DNA of 64,000 nt from Euryodendron excelsum. Its lineage: Eukaryota > Streptophyta > Magnoliopsida > Ericales > Pentaphylacaceae. Location of the stretch: contig CM065381.1 in assembly GCA_033060915.1 (NCBI GenBank), forward strand, positions 7,973,501-8,037,500, in the 5' to 3' direction. The translations under genes and the position numbers were made by a program. Shown here piece after piece: positions 52,801-64,000 of this stretch; within the stretch, counting starts at the first letter, position 1; each line of letters starts with the position of its first letter. The notes under the pieces were generated by a model. That model was given only the letters and a program-made list of their open reading frames with translations, had not been told where the DNA came from and made no database searches.

Positions 52801-55800
52801 TAACAATGTATAGAGAGTTGTAATTGGCAAACCAATGATCTAACTCCATTATTGTATAGTGAGATCCAGTACAAATGAAGTGCTGGCATCAAAATATTAA
52901 ATTTCAATGTTAGCAGAATAGTAATTAAATGAATATAGAAATGTTGGAGATGGTGGATGGTTTATATTCATTAGATCCAATCATTAAGCTGACCCCGTGG
53001 GCAGAGCAGAAAATTGAAGCCGCTCTGTATAAATGCTGATTATGGTTTCAGGATAAATGCTGTGTAACCTTATTCTATAGTCATTGCTTTAGCGGACGTA
53101 GGCAAATTGCTGAATCACAAATTCTAACGTGTTTCATTGGGATTTCTCACATGCATTCAACCCTATGTCTAAGTTCAGGAAAACCTTTGTTGACTCTACT
53201 CATTTCTTTGTTTCTCCTAGTAATTCTGTATCATGTTTTTCTTACTTTTAGCATTTTCTTTGCTCTAAAAACCACGACATGAAGTTTCTAGGAATGCTGT
53301 ATTGTCAAATGACAAAGTTGGAAGGCGGGGACCTTGCATGATGAGCCAAAAGAATTTGGTAGAATCCAATTTTAACTCAAACTTATTGACAACTATATCA
53401 GCTACCCTAAACTTAATTCCTCACTCGGAGTACTAGTCTAGCTTGGTCATCCAGTGGGGAACTGCTACGGTACCTTTGAGGTCAAATTTATGGTAATTGT
53501 TTTTTTTTTTTTTTATAACCAAAATAGCTCGATTTTTCAAAGATTCTCATCCAGCGATTAACCTTAGGAAACCTTTCAAGGTAGCCAAGAAAAATCCATC
53601 CACTAGGAGCATATTGCACCATCAATGACACACAGGGATTTGAATCAAAATTGATTTTGCATAACCCTATGGACCACCTTGATAGTGAGAGTCCACAAAG
53701 TTTGCTAATGTAGTAGACTTTTAAGGGCTGTAAGCTTCAATCATTTGTCTAGTTCCCAAGTTCCTGTGTGAACAAACCTAGCATCACTCAAGGCATCACA
53801 GTTTGTGAAGGGAGATACATCTACAATTATCTACAAATGCAACAAAGAGGGTGCCCCTAAGTATTATTATGAGCTTTCCATGTAATTCATCTGTTCATAT
53901 CATTTGTTTAATATGTCTGTTTCTTATAACTCAGATAGTGTTCTGAATCCATGGCATAATTGTTTTGATAAATCACCTACCGATGCCTTCACTCTGACGT
54001 AACGGATAATGAATTTGAAATTTTACAAGTGGTTAATAGGTAGTGATCAACAATCCACAACTCCAAACCTTCGTGATTTTTCAGCTTTAAGGTTGTTTAT
54101 GTATTCATGAATTCAAAATGAATGGATTTGGATTTGTTTGTCAAAGAAATATACCTTTAATATATATTGGATAACTTCCATTTTAGATATAAACAACTAG
54201 ATATAAAAATTTGAGGGCCTTATTATGGATAAATTTCAAATGACCGAGTGAAAATAATTATTTCAAAACCTATCATAAAAAGGATTCTAGTTGTACAATA
54301 ATGTATTAAAATATTTTAACTTCTAGCTTAGGTCTTTAATCGAACTCTAACAATTAAGTTTCACATCCATTTACAAATTAAAACCTAAAATCTGTTGATT
54401 TTTCAAAATCTATCCGTTCAAACAAAGCATAAATCTTTTTTAACTGAAAAACCTTCAAGGGTATGCCAATAACCTACAACTCCATGATAATGTTATAAAG
54501 GAGTACAGTCTTGTTCAAACTTATTCTAAATGCTAATCTCCCATGAGCACAATTTTCTCTAAACTAAGAGGGAGAATCGGCTTGTTTGAAACTTTAAGTA
54601 GCACTTAATTATTTCTAAGTAGCAACAATTTTGAACTAAAGGAGGTAGTCTTCCTAGTAAACAACTCATCAAACACCATTTTCGTAAACTTTTGAGTAAT
54701 GGTTAGGAATAACTTGCACTGGTCAACCACCACCATAATTAATGATACCATTACTTTCGTTCATAATGCGGTACCATTAACTTAATCGAGGCACAAGCAT
54801 AGATGATTTGAAACCAGATTTATGTATAAGATTCCGTTAATAAATTGTCTTGTCATGATGATGCGTAAACTTTTTTTCTAAACGGTTTTCGAGGAAGTTT
54901 TTTTCTTTGTTAAAATCACCCTTTCTCCAACTATTCATTGTTTTTGTTTTTGAAAGTACAAAAAACCATGCCTTGTGTGCTGATTTTTTTTCCACATCAC
55001 TCTGCTAAGTTCTTTAACTTTGGTATATTACTCTCCACCCAGCTTCCGCTTTTGAGGAGTTGTTGTGTGATGGAGTTTGTATCTGGTGTGTGTAGGTTTG
55101 TTTGCTGTGTGTGAGTGTGTGTTGGTTTGAGTTTCTATTAAAAAAAAAGTACAAAAAAATAAAAAGAGAATTGTGAAAGCGATTCCAAATGGGGAGGATT
55201 GAACTTAAAATAGTGAAAACATGGAAAATCTTAAGTGAATTAAATAATAAACCTTCATTAGGGAGTACTACTGAAGAAATAATTGATTGAATAAAATATG
55301 CCATATGGCCCAAATTGATTAACATGCTAAAGGACAAATGTTTCGAACAAAGCTAATTAATCTAATGGTATTCTAGTCATCAAGAAATAAAGATGGTTTT
55401 ATGACATAACTTACCAGGAAATATGCCTACCAAAATCTGTGGGCTGCTGAACCAGCATTCCATCCTTGGTAAGGGACTTTTGTCAAAAGAGAGGGGCAAA
55501 TATACACTCATATATATACTAGAAAGGTGACACGTACTATATACGTGTATTATACTACCACTCAACCACTCTCTATCACTAATTTTGTAAGGGGCGGTTA
55601 TAGAATCTGAAGCAGCAATTTAACTAGAAATATTACATAATTATCCTTATTTGTGTTAAATGTAAATTGGATAACCTTTCTATTGTAGGTTATTTTTTGT
55701 CAACAAAAAAAAAAAAAAAAAGTCTCACCAATATGGAGGTTTCACAGAAGTGGAGGTTTCACCAAACTCAGAGTTTGTTTTATAATAATATAGATATAAA

Positions 55801-57167
55801 TATAAATACATGTGAAATTTCATTTTTCAAATTCTTCATATAGAAAATTCTACCAGAATAATGAGACAACGACATTTTTAAAATTAGAAGATAATATAGT
55901 TGGCATTTTAAATTGAGAAAAAGAACCATAAAACAGCCACATCGATTATTCCGTATAAAAACTCTGTTTGTATATTATTACTCTCTCTATAATTAAAGAT
56001 ATATTTACATATATAGCAGAGTCAGTGGACAGCCTAACCTTTGGTATTCATGATCGATGTTAATTCTTACCCTTGCCTCATTAAGCTCTCGTTAATCATT
56101 TATAGAATAAGATTAGACATCAAGCTGTACCTCATTATCTCATCCTTAGCTGCATATAGCTCAAATTATTTAGGTATTGATTCACTATGGACCTAGTCCT
56201 CTGATCATGCCGAAGTACTTACTTGGATGACCAAACTCATATAGTTTTATGATTTTTTCCATAAAATAAGTAGGTCGAGTTTACGCTATGTTCAAATTAC
56301 AAATTTGTTAAGGAAAAAAAAAATGATATAAAATGATATTTTATTTGGTCGTTATAGAAAATAGAAGGTAAAAGAATATAACTAAAAAAAAAAGAATTTA
56401 AAATCTATCATTTTTTTCTAATAAATTTAAAATCAAAACATAGCATAAATGAAAAAACTAGCATGTGATGGAAAACTCCGAGAGTTCTTATGATAAGTGA
56501 GGTCAAATCAAAGACACCCTGTATTGAAGGTGACAGACAATCTGCTAGCTCACCAATCAAATAATTTAATTAGTACACTAATTAGGATAAACATATTCAA
56601 ATGCTTTGATTGATATATAGACAGTATTTTAGGTATTCCTAATGACTTATTCTTTTAATGGACAGAAAGGACTTGTGTTGGTAAGAATTGTTCTAATACC
56701 TGTAATCTCTCGGTTAGTGATGTAAGTATAGATTTGTGTCCAACCACATAAATTTTGCCATGTTTTTTCCTCTGACGTGTGCGTGTGAATTGCGTGTTTG
56801 CTTCCGCGTGTGTGAATTTAATCCCAACAAAATTGTATCAAAGCTTTAGCTGCTCACGCGGAATTAATTAAATTACAATTTTTCTCGCATTATCATGCTC
56901 ATGAAATTACATTATCACACCTTTCTCAACCTTATTGGTAATTCCAGGAGTATTATTTCTCAAAAAAAAAATAGGACGTAATTAACCAAGTAAAAGAAGA
57001 AACTTTATTTTCTTCATTAAAATAATAATATTTCCATATCCACGTCATAAAAACAATAATCAAGATATACCAATGTTTTGGACTAGAAATGAATATATAA
57101 AGGTACTTAAAAGATGTTTTCCTTTCAAAGGAAAATAAGTAGAAGGAAAAAAAATACTATTTTTGTA

Positions 57168-57535
57168 TGGTGGAATTAGTTTGATATAATTTAAAAAAGA
57201 GAAAATCCAATCTACGAGACTTCTGCAATTTATGGAGTATCAGATGTATACAACCCATTCTTAGTAGAATATGTTTTCATATTTTGAACTTGTGACTTTC
57301 AAGTCGTAATAGAGTAAGTTTTTATATAAAACTATCCTAACTGATTTATATGGGTGGAATTAGTTTGATTCAATTCATAAAAATTATATATAAAAAAACA
57401 CATCTCAGTGTACTAGCTTTTTGCCATTGTGAAATTTTAGAAGAATCAAATGTACACAACTTTACCTTATAAGTGTATAACCTGTTTTCATGTTTTGAAT
57501 TTGTGAGGTCCGACTTGTAATAGAGTAACATTATT
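57168..57535 (+). repeat. Diverged tandem duplication, about 180-bp unit
   Basis: GGTGGAATTAGTTTGAT opens both halves (about 57,170 and 57,353) and TTGTAATAGAGTAA-like sequence closes both. The halves have diverged substantially, so the event is old. Confidence 0.6.
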
Positions 57536-57981
57536 GGTACATCAAGAATTTAAACTAGTTTCATGCAAGTTTGATGAAATAGAGATATGTTCCAATATTA
57601 ATGTGATATGATGGACACTTTATTATTAAGGATAAATTATGCAGTATTTTTGAAGCACTTTGTCACTCTTACTTTTTTTTTCACATTATAGTGAGCCATT
57701 CTCCCACTACGTGGATCCGATAGGTGTGCTCACGAGGGACTATGATTCAATCCATTCTATTAATTGAGAAGTTGACATATCAGCTAAAATAAAAATAAAT
57801 AGTTAGGATGAGTTAACTTAAAACTTAAGCAATAAACAATTTTGTTATTTTATGTAAAGAATTAGTTTTTAATATAAAATCATGTAATTTTATTAAAACA
57901 TCTGATAAGGTCTCATTTAGTTCATTAATTGATGGAATGAAGATCTTCATTCTACGGTTGGAATGTAGAGTATCTAAATCT

Positions 57982-58087
57982 GTTCAAAGTTTATCTAGCT
58001 AGGGACCCATTATATTAAGGCATGAAAGTAAGAGTTCAAAGTTTATTTAGCTAGGGACCCATTATATTAAGGCATGATAAGTAAGAG
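57982..58087 (+). repeat. 52-bp tandem duplication
   Basis: GTTCAAAGTTTATCTAGCTA and the following bases to AAGTAAGAG occur at 57,982 and again at 58,034, nearly identical. This is a recent local duplication in noncoding sequence. Confidence 0.85.
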
Positions 58088-58549
58088 TGACATGACACTT
58101 TAAGAGCATTAAATAAATTTTCATTAGAGTAATGCTAAATAAATAGAAATTCATACAGAATTTATTATTAGAATGATGTCGCTGAATGGGAGCCATCAAC
58201 TTTAAAAACAAAACACTCATTATGGTAACTCTTATTTACAAAACTGTCATTGTCACATATTTTAGTGAGATTTTTTGTACAAATTTTTAAAAAAATAACA
58301 TTTTTCTTTTCAATAATGAGACATGGATAGAAATAACATAAAAGTGACGTGTCAACAGAAGAGAAAAATATTAAATAGTCATTACTCAGGCCAAACAGGA
58401 CTTAGGGTGGGAGCTTTAATCTTTGATTAGAAACATCAACGTGATATCTACGTGTAATACACATCAACACTTGAAACCTAAGAAGAAAAATACACACGGA
58501 ATAGTATATGGAAAGAGAGAGAGACATTCACTTCTCTTCCAGCTTTCTC

Positions 58550-58558
58550 TATATATAT
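58550..58558 (+). promoter_or_regulatory. TATA-like element of the glyoxalase-like gene
   Basis: TATATATAT within CTCTATATATATC lies about 150 bp upstream of the ATG at 58,711. Spacing suits a transcription start near 58,580-58,590, but other TATA runs follow, so this is tentative. Confidence 0.35.
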
Positions 58559-58710
58559 CTGTCCTTCAGAGTCATGAACACCTCTGTCTCACTGTCTCTC
58601 TCTACATTCTTACTTTCTTGCTATATATCTTTATTTTCCTTCCATTTAAATATCTCTCTCTCGTGTTGCTTCAGTATCTTGACTTCTTGGGAAGTTTTTG
58701 AAGGAAGAAA

Positions 58711-59670
58711 ATGATGGGAAGCATGGAAAACCCTTTGCACTTGAAGTCATTGAATCACATCTCGGTTGTTTGTCGATCTGTTGAGAAATCTCTTGATTTC
58801 TACCAGAATGTTCTTGGGTTCTTCCCTATCAGGAGGCCTAATTCCTTCGACTTTGATGGAGCTTGGTACCATTTTCAGTCTTTAAAACTGTTCAAAACAT
58901 ATCAAGAAGAAAACCCTCTAATCTTTTCTGTGTTTTCTTTGTTTCGATAGGATTACATATCATCTGTTCCTATTATGGTATTTATGAATATATACATGTA
59001 TCTATATGCAGGTTATTCAGCTATGGTATTGGCATCCATCTTTTGCAATCTGAAGACCCCGAAAACATGCCCAAGATTTGCGAGATTAATCCCAAAGACA
59101 ATCACATTTCTTTCCAAGTACCCCCCCTCTCTCTCTCTCAAATATATATATATATATATATCTGTGTGTTTAAATGGAGGTTCATAAACGTATATGCGTA
59201 TAGAAAAATGCTGTTTTTCTAGAAAAGCTATACACAAATCTGGCAGTGTTTCGCAGTAGTAATGACAGTGATATTGTTGTAATTAAAAGTAGTTATTTTG
59301 TATTAAAGTGAATAACTCTTATTCAACTATATTATTTTAATAATAAATTCTGTAGAATATTTTTTTTGCTTGTATAGCGTATAAATGTATGTTATGTGTG
59401 AAATGACAAAATTGACCTTGGTGGCAGTGTGAGAGCATGGGAGCGGTGGAGAAAAAACTGAAGGAGATGGGGATAGAGTACTTGAAGAGTAGGGTTGAGG
59501 AGGGTGGAATCTATGTTGATCAGCTGTTCTTCCATGATCCCGACGGCTCAATGATCGAGATTTGCAACTGCGACAACTTACCGGTGGTCCCACTGGCCGG
59601 AGACACCGTCCGATCATGCTCCCGCATCAGTTGCAGTGTGCAGCAGCAGCAGATCAGACAAGTCGTATAG
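58711..59670 (+). CDS. Glyoxalase-I-like VOC family protein
   Basis: Three exons (58711-58865, 59012-59117, 59428-59670) join in frame to 167 residues, with donors GTACCA and GTACCC and acceptors ATGCAG and GGCAG. The protein is a single vicinal-oxygen-chelate (VOC) unit: SLNHISVVCRSVEKSLDFYQ (beta strand with His16, then helix), NPKDNHISFQCESM (His83) and FFHDPDGSMIEICNCD (Glu131). Those three are the likely metal-site residues. The tail (SCSRISCSVQQQQIRQVV) is plant-specific. It closely resembles Arabidopsis At1g80160/At1g15380 as I recall them; GLYI4 and GLYI7 were reported in methylglyoxal and jasmonate-linked stress responses. It is shorter than canonical two-domain plant glyoxalase I, so classical activity is not assured. 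Two adjacent ATGs (58711, 58714) make the start ambiguous by one residue. Confidence 0.92.
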
Positions 59671-60877
59671 ATCAAAGACTTGTCCACCGATCATTGACAT
59701 GAATCAAGAGTATTTTCCCAATCAGTGATACAGATGGACGGCTAAGATCATAGTGTGAAGTGGTTTGAGTATGTGCATTTGTTTTGAGTTTGTCATTTCT
59801 ATAAGGAAGGTTGAGATGATAGAATAAGGGTGAAGTGGTAAATTTAGCAACTACAATGATATCTTCCTTGAATGTCTTTTTTTTTTTTGTTTGTTTTTGT
59901 TTTGTTTGTTTTTGTCTTGTTTTGTCATAGTTATTGTTGATGTGCCTTTGTCAAGCTTTGTCCTCATATTGAGTTTTGAAGTGGACTATAAATATTATAT
60001 ATATATATATGTGTGTGTGTTTTGTACCTCCACAAATTGCATAGCATCTAGCAAATGGCCAATGGGTTACCTAAAAAACCAATCATCTATGTGACAAGAG
60101 CATAACTTATTTCTACATTAATATCACTTTAACTATATATCATTGTGAAATCAATGTTCTATAATAGAAAATAATTCAGAATTAGGAAATTTTAAGTGGT
60201 ACTTTGCAATTTCAGTACTTGGATTAAAAAGCTGACATGGATTGGAATCTTTAAAAAAAATCAAGGTAGCACAGTCCAAGTGGTAATTACTATGGGAACC
60301 AGATTGGCGACAAATTTTGTTATAGCATCAATGCCCAAATTTTGTTTTTATCTTAAGAAAAGATAAGAAAATCACAAAAAGCAAATAACAATTTAGTGCA
60401 TCTAGCGCAGAAGAGCAAGAAATTCGTGTTCGGTTGTGGTCTTAGTTCTAACTTTTTTAAAAATGTCAAAATCGCATTTAATAAACTTGTTCTAAAACTT
60501 GTTTTTGAAATTTTTTTTCTCAAAACACCTTAGTTTTAGGAACTTTTTTTCTGAGTTGCCAAAACTCATTTTTATACAAAAATAAAAACAATTGTGTTTT
60601 CAAAGTTCTCATTTTTTGTTTTAAATAACATGAAAAACGAAAACGAATACGGAAATGAAAAGGGCACCAAACAGGGCCATTAATAGATTTGAAGAGCTAG
60701 ATGACTAAGACCTGAGGGCACAAGTTACTTGTATATCATACTTACAAACAAACATAATATTTATGGACTAATATTTCTAGTGAGGCAGATAGTAGATGGG
60801 CACAACTCTGCCTTCTTTTTTGTTAACATAGATGAGTGTTGCTCACAGCATTGCAGGTCTATGAATATTATAGTTCG

Positions 60878-61971
60878 GGTAAATTACATAATTGGTCCTT
60901 ATAGTTTAACTTTTGTTTCAATTTGATCCTTATACTTTAATTTTGACAATTTGCGCGTTTAATTTTAAAAAAATATGCACAAATAGTTCAATTAAAAATG
61001 GACGTCGTTATATAAATTGACAAAAAATGAGCATGTGCCACTCGTGTGAGAGGCAAAATAATAAAATTATATTATTTTTAAATGTTAGTTACACCATTAG
61101 TCTCTGTAATTTCTTTCTATCTCAATTTGGTCCATTAATTTTGTAAAATACGAATAAATAGTCCAATTAAAAGTAAACATTGAAGAATTTGATAGAAAAT
61201 GGTCATGTGCCACGCACATGAAGGGCACAACATCAAATTCATCTGTTTTGACAAACCCAAGCCATCTTCTATCACTTCATTGTTTTTCGAGCAATTATAA
61301 TTGTAGCCGGTGGAGTTTAGCCTTTGGTACTGTAAGGTCTCTAGCTACTATGGCAGTAAATGTTATTAATTATGTAAGAATAATGATGAATTTTGGTAAG
61401 ATTAGTGGCCAGAAGTGCTAAAGGGTTTGTTGGGCTGAGGATGGGACTATGAGTAATAGCAATGGGTGAGAGTGACGAAAGAAGGCTGGGGTGTTGTGGT
61501 GGGCTAGGGGCTAGAGGTGGTAAAGAAGAGTTTGTGAATGACAAGAAGGGTTTTGGTATGGTGGGGATGGGTGGAGGAGAGAGAAAAAAGAGAAGAAAAA
61601 TTGATGTGAATTTATCATTGTGCCCCTCAGATGCTTGGTGCATGATCATTTCTCAAAAATTTATTTAACATTCATTTTTAATTAATTGATTATACATATT
61701 TTACTGAAATAAAGGAGTTAATTGACAAAATTAAAAATACAGAGACCAAATTGAAACAAAGGTAAGTTACAAGGACTAATAGTGTAATTAGTCCTTGAAA
61801 ACAATGTAAAATTACTATTGTGCCCTTCACATGTATGAGACGTGGTCTTTTTTATCAATTTATCTGATGTCTATTTTCAATTGGATTATTTGACATATTT
61901 GATTAAATTAAATTACTTAATTAACCAAATCAAAAGTACAAGGACCAAATTAAGACTTGAGAAATTATAGG
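60878..61971. mobile_element. Nested inverted-repeat (fold-back) element
   Basis: Two related arms run forward at about 60,878-61,085 and 61,086-61,228 (GGTAAATTACATAATTGGTCC; TTAGTTACACCATTAGTCTC) and two run in reverse at about 61,618-61,797 and 61,798-61,971. The arms share the TTTCAATTTGGTCC core and the CAATTAAAA...CATGTGCCAC end. About 390 bp of unrelated sequence lies between. The pattern suits a fold-back element with a second copy nested in it. No transposase frame is present. Confidence 0.6.
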
Positions 61972-61972
61972 A

Positions 61973-62135
61973 ATGCGCCGCTGCTGCCCGCTGCCTTGGC
62001 TGCTCCTTGGCTGCCAGCTTGCTGCCATGGTTGGCTGCCATGTGGGGCATTTGGTAGCTGTCTTGGCTGCCATGTTGGGCATTATAGGGGCTGCCTTGGG
62101 GCATCTCATGGGGCTGTTTTGGGGCTGTTTTGGAC
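61973..62135. repeat. GCTGCC-rich degenerate repeat
   Basis: Irregular repeats of GGCTGCCATG, TTGGCTGCC and GGGGCTG fill about 160 bp, far more GC-rich than the surroundings. Both strands have short open frames only because of the repeat. It adjoins the right arm of the fold-back element. Confidence 0.7.
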
Positions 62136-62325
62136 ATAGTATAATTAACCCTTATAGTTTTTTGAAAAATGGATTCATGATTCTGTATGACCATGCCATG
62201 TTCAGTAACCGTATAGAACTGCAAAGAAAATGGAGGCACCTACCTTCAACATGTGGCAAAAGATCTAAACTTATCTATGGTCGAGGTCCAGATCCATGGC
62301 AAAAATGTAATGCTCTAAACAAGCT

Positions 62326-62425
62326 AATATATATATATATATATATATAAAGACATCTCACAGCATCATTTCTTGTAGCATCATCATAGTATTGCAGTCT
62401 AGAGAGAGAGAGAGAGAGCGAGAGA
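62326..62425. repeat. TA and GA microsatellites
   Basis: Twelve TA units at 62,326-62,349 and a GA run at 62,401-62,425. Confidence 0.85.
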
Positions 62426-62595
62426 TATATGATGTCATGAGCTCTTTTATCTTCCATGAAGCAGCAGTTGGAACTTACTCTCAGAAGATATACTTCAAGA
62501 GAGGAAAAAATAGGTAGCAGTGGAGAAATCCAAGGATGGCTCTGCAGGCTTTTCCCAAGCCATGAAGGAGATTGAAGGAGGAAACTAGATGAATT

Positions 62596-62825
62596 AGGAG
62601 CTCCCTTTCAGTCCAAAACAAAGAGTTCTTTCTAAAGAACTCTGCTTTGGCGGCAAGAAACTCCCATTTCTGCAATTTTCACATTGAGTTTTAGAAAAGA
62701 AGAAAGAGAATAGAGGAAGAGAACAAACATGAAGCATTTACAGTGGAATTTGACTAGCACCTAATCTTTCTAAGAAAGAGCTGGTTCTCCTTCACACTCT
62801 ACGAGCTTTAATTGAAGGGTGAAGA
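62596..62825 (-). ncRNA. Possible decayed MIR319/MIR159-like hairpin
   Basis: On the minus strand, 62,596-62,616 reads TTGGACTGAA, one extra A, then GGGAGCTCCT. Without that A it equals the first 20 bases of plant miR319c as I remember it. About 190 bases earlier on the same strand (62,801-62,825), CCCTTCAATTAAAG can pair with GGG..GAAAGTC..TTT-like parts of it, with the extra A bulged. That arm order and spacing suit MIR159/319 precursors, which are unusually long. Pairing beyond the core is poor, and an altered mature sequence would probably not act normally. It may be a dead locus or an unrelated coincidence of the second arm. Confidence 0.3.
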
Positions 62826-63364
62826 GAGGTTTTAGCCACATAGGGAATTTGATATAAATGGACTATGGGTACAATTGGTTCACGCTTTTCATTTCTTGAC
62901 TTAGATCATTTTCAAGAGTCTCTTTAAAGTGGCGTTTCTAGTTATTTTAAAGAGACAAATCTAAAAAATGATCATTTAATGAACTCTCTATATGATTTTC
63001 AATTTTAAAAAGTTTTACTTTAACTCTCTAAATATAGAGAGCCAAAAGTAACTCTCTAAACTTTAAATAGTATTATTTCATAAATCTCTTATTTTTTTGT
63101 CCTTTTTAATTTCTTAGGGTAATTGTTAAAAAAAGAATAATTTATGAAGTGACTAGCTAAAATAAATATTATAATTAGAGAATTTTTTAAAAGTGGTTAA
63201 CTAAAATAGAGAATAGAGTTTCAAGTATTACAGAGTAGGGTTAGAAATGCTCTAATATATATGGATGTGTATTACAGTAATATGACCATATGAGTGAGTG
63301 AAAAATAGAATTTGAAATAAAATTACTTACATATATGTTTATTTTTTTATGGATAACCAAATAA

Positions 63365-63384
63365 ATATATATATATATATATAT
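63365..63384. repeat. AT microsatellite
   Basis: Ten AT units; a similar run lies at 63,753-63,774. Confidence 0.85.
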
Positions 63385-64000
63385 GTTAGGGAAAGCAATG
63401 ACGTTTTTCTCCCATTACTGTGTGTTTTCTTTGTCTATAAATAGAGCTAGAGAAAGAGAGGATAAGAAGAGAGAGAATAGGAAAAAAAAAAGAAAAGAGA
63501 AAAAAAGAAGAATAGAGAGAATAAAGAAAAGAGAAGAAGAAAATAAAGAATGTAGGTAAAATATTTAAGTGCAATGTGTATTTTATGTTTTGTTCTATGA
63601 GAGAAATAAAATCTTAGGTGATCAAAAAGATTTATCCTTAATAGTTTCAAAAGAACTAGCTAACTATTAGTTCATAGTTTCAGAAAAATTAATTTTATTA
63701 TATTTTGTATTTGATTATTTTGTTTGCTTTATAGTCATTTAATTTTATAACAATATATATATATATATATATATTAGAGAAGTGACTGTTGGCAGGCCAG
63801 GCTTAAAACAAAGGCTCAAGCCTACCTAGGCCGGGGTTATAGGTCTGGAAGTAGGCCCGATCTACGTTGGGACTTGGGCCAGGCCTCTCGAGCAGGCCCA
63901 TTGGCCACGTGCTAAATTTACATACCTAGCCAATCATGTAACAAAGATTGACCTGGTCATACCTCAATCTCACTTAAAAGCTTTCTGCATTTTCCACTTC

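Larger units (their letters stand above)
50955..58710. other. Long spacer without supported genes
   Basis: I see no gene in nearly 7.8 kb. The longest open frames are about 107 codons with no recognisable domain. It is AT-rich with scattered homopolymer runs. Small direct duplications occur at about 52,450-52,560 (50-bp unit), 57,168-57,535 (about 180-bp unit) and 57,982-58,087 (52-bp unit). The last 300 bp should be the promoter and leader of the glyoxalase-like gene, with a TATA-like run at 58,550 and a TACGTGT motif near 58,450. Confidence 0.55.
59671..64000. other. Spacer rich in repeats at the right end of the window
   Basis: No protein gene is supported. It holds the glyoxalase-like 3' flank, a nested inverted repeat (60,878-61,971), a GCTGCC-rich patch (61,973-62,135), TA, GA and AT microsatellites (62,326-62,349; 62,401-62,425; 63,365-63,384; 63,753-63,774) and a possible miR319-like relic (62,596-62,825). 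The last 200 bp are GC-richer (AGGCCCGATC, GGGCCAGGCC) and look like part of another plant repeat running off the window. Confidence 0.55.

Noticed and set aside
55014..55337. 107-codon open frame on the minus strand
   Set aside because: Low-complexity, hydrophobic and TG-repeat derived; no domain or codon bias was evident.
61973..62350. Overlapping open frames on both strands in the GCTGCC-rich patch
   Set aside because: They exist because the repeat lacks stops; no family resemblance.

Overview
The window is nuclear DNA of a flowering plant, most likely a eudicot. It is AT-rich, its genes carry many GT-AG introns, and the spacers hold hAT-type, fold-back, SINE and miniature LTR elements. 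I cannot name the species. No bacterial, organellar, CRISPR or rRNA feature was seen. Most genes are split, so I worked out exon models by hand from reading frame, splice sites and remembered plant homologues.

Layout. 1-158: last exon of a mitochondrial carrier (+). About 1,680-28,000: a direct tandem duplication (offset about 14 kb) carrying two 11-exon ethanolamine kinase genes (+). Copy 2 (17,778-26,162) is fully open and predicts 378 residues. Copy 1 (3,720-12,525) has matching exons but has lost the GT donor of intron 8 and shows changes at conserved residues. 28,083-31,576: an F-box/kelch gene (-) whose true start lies in a 27-nt first exon 2.2 kb upstream of the main exon. 37,143-40,417: a four-exon TMEM128-like membrane protein gene (-). 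About 41,640-45,440: a noncoding 2-kb tandem repeat. 45,599-50,954: a decayed intron-bearing copy of the Mediator subunit MED17 (-). 50,955-58,710: a long spacer with no gene I can support. 58,711-59,670: a three-exon glyoxalase-I-like (VOC) gene (+). 59,671-64,000: repeats, including a nested inverted repeat, a GCTGCC-rich patch and a possible decayed miR319-like hairpin.

The genes are unrelated neighbours, as usual in plants. The kinase pair belongs to the CDP-ethanolamine branch of phospholipid synthesis, the F-box protein to SCF ubiquitin ligases, the VOC protein to the glyoxalase superfamily, and MED17 to transcription. The most informative structure is the duplication. Because the two halves are homologous, each later insertion in one half can be compared with an empty site in the other. 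This exposes a 288-bp SMART-type mini LTR retrotransposon in copy 1, and a hAT element, a TTA-flanked MITE and a Ty3/gypsy reverse transcriptase scrap in or next to copy 2. I found no clearly new biological system. The most notable items are the asymmetric decay of the kinase pair, the MED17 relic, the datable transposon insertions and the miR319-like sequence.
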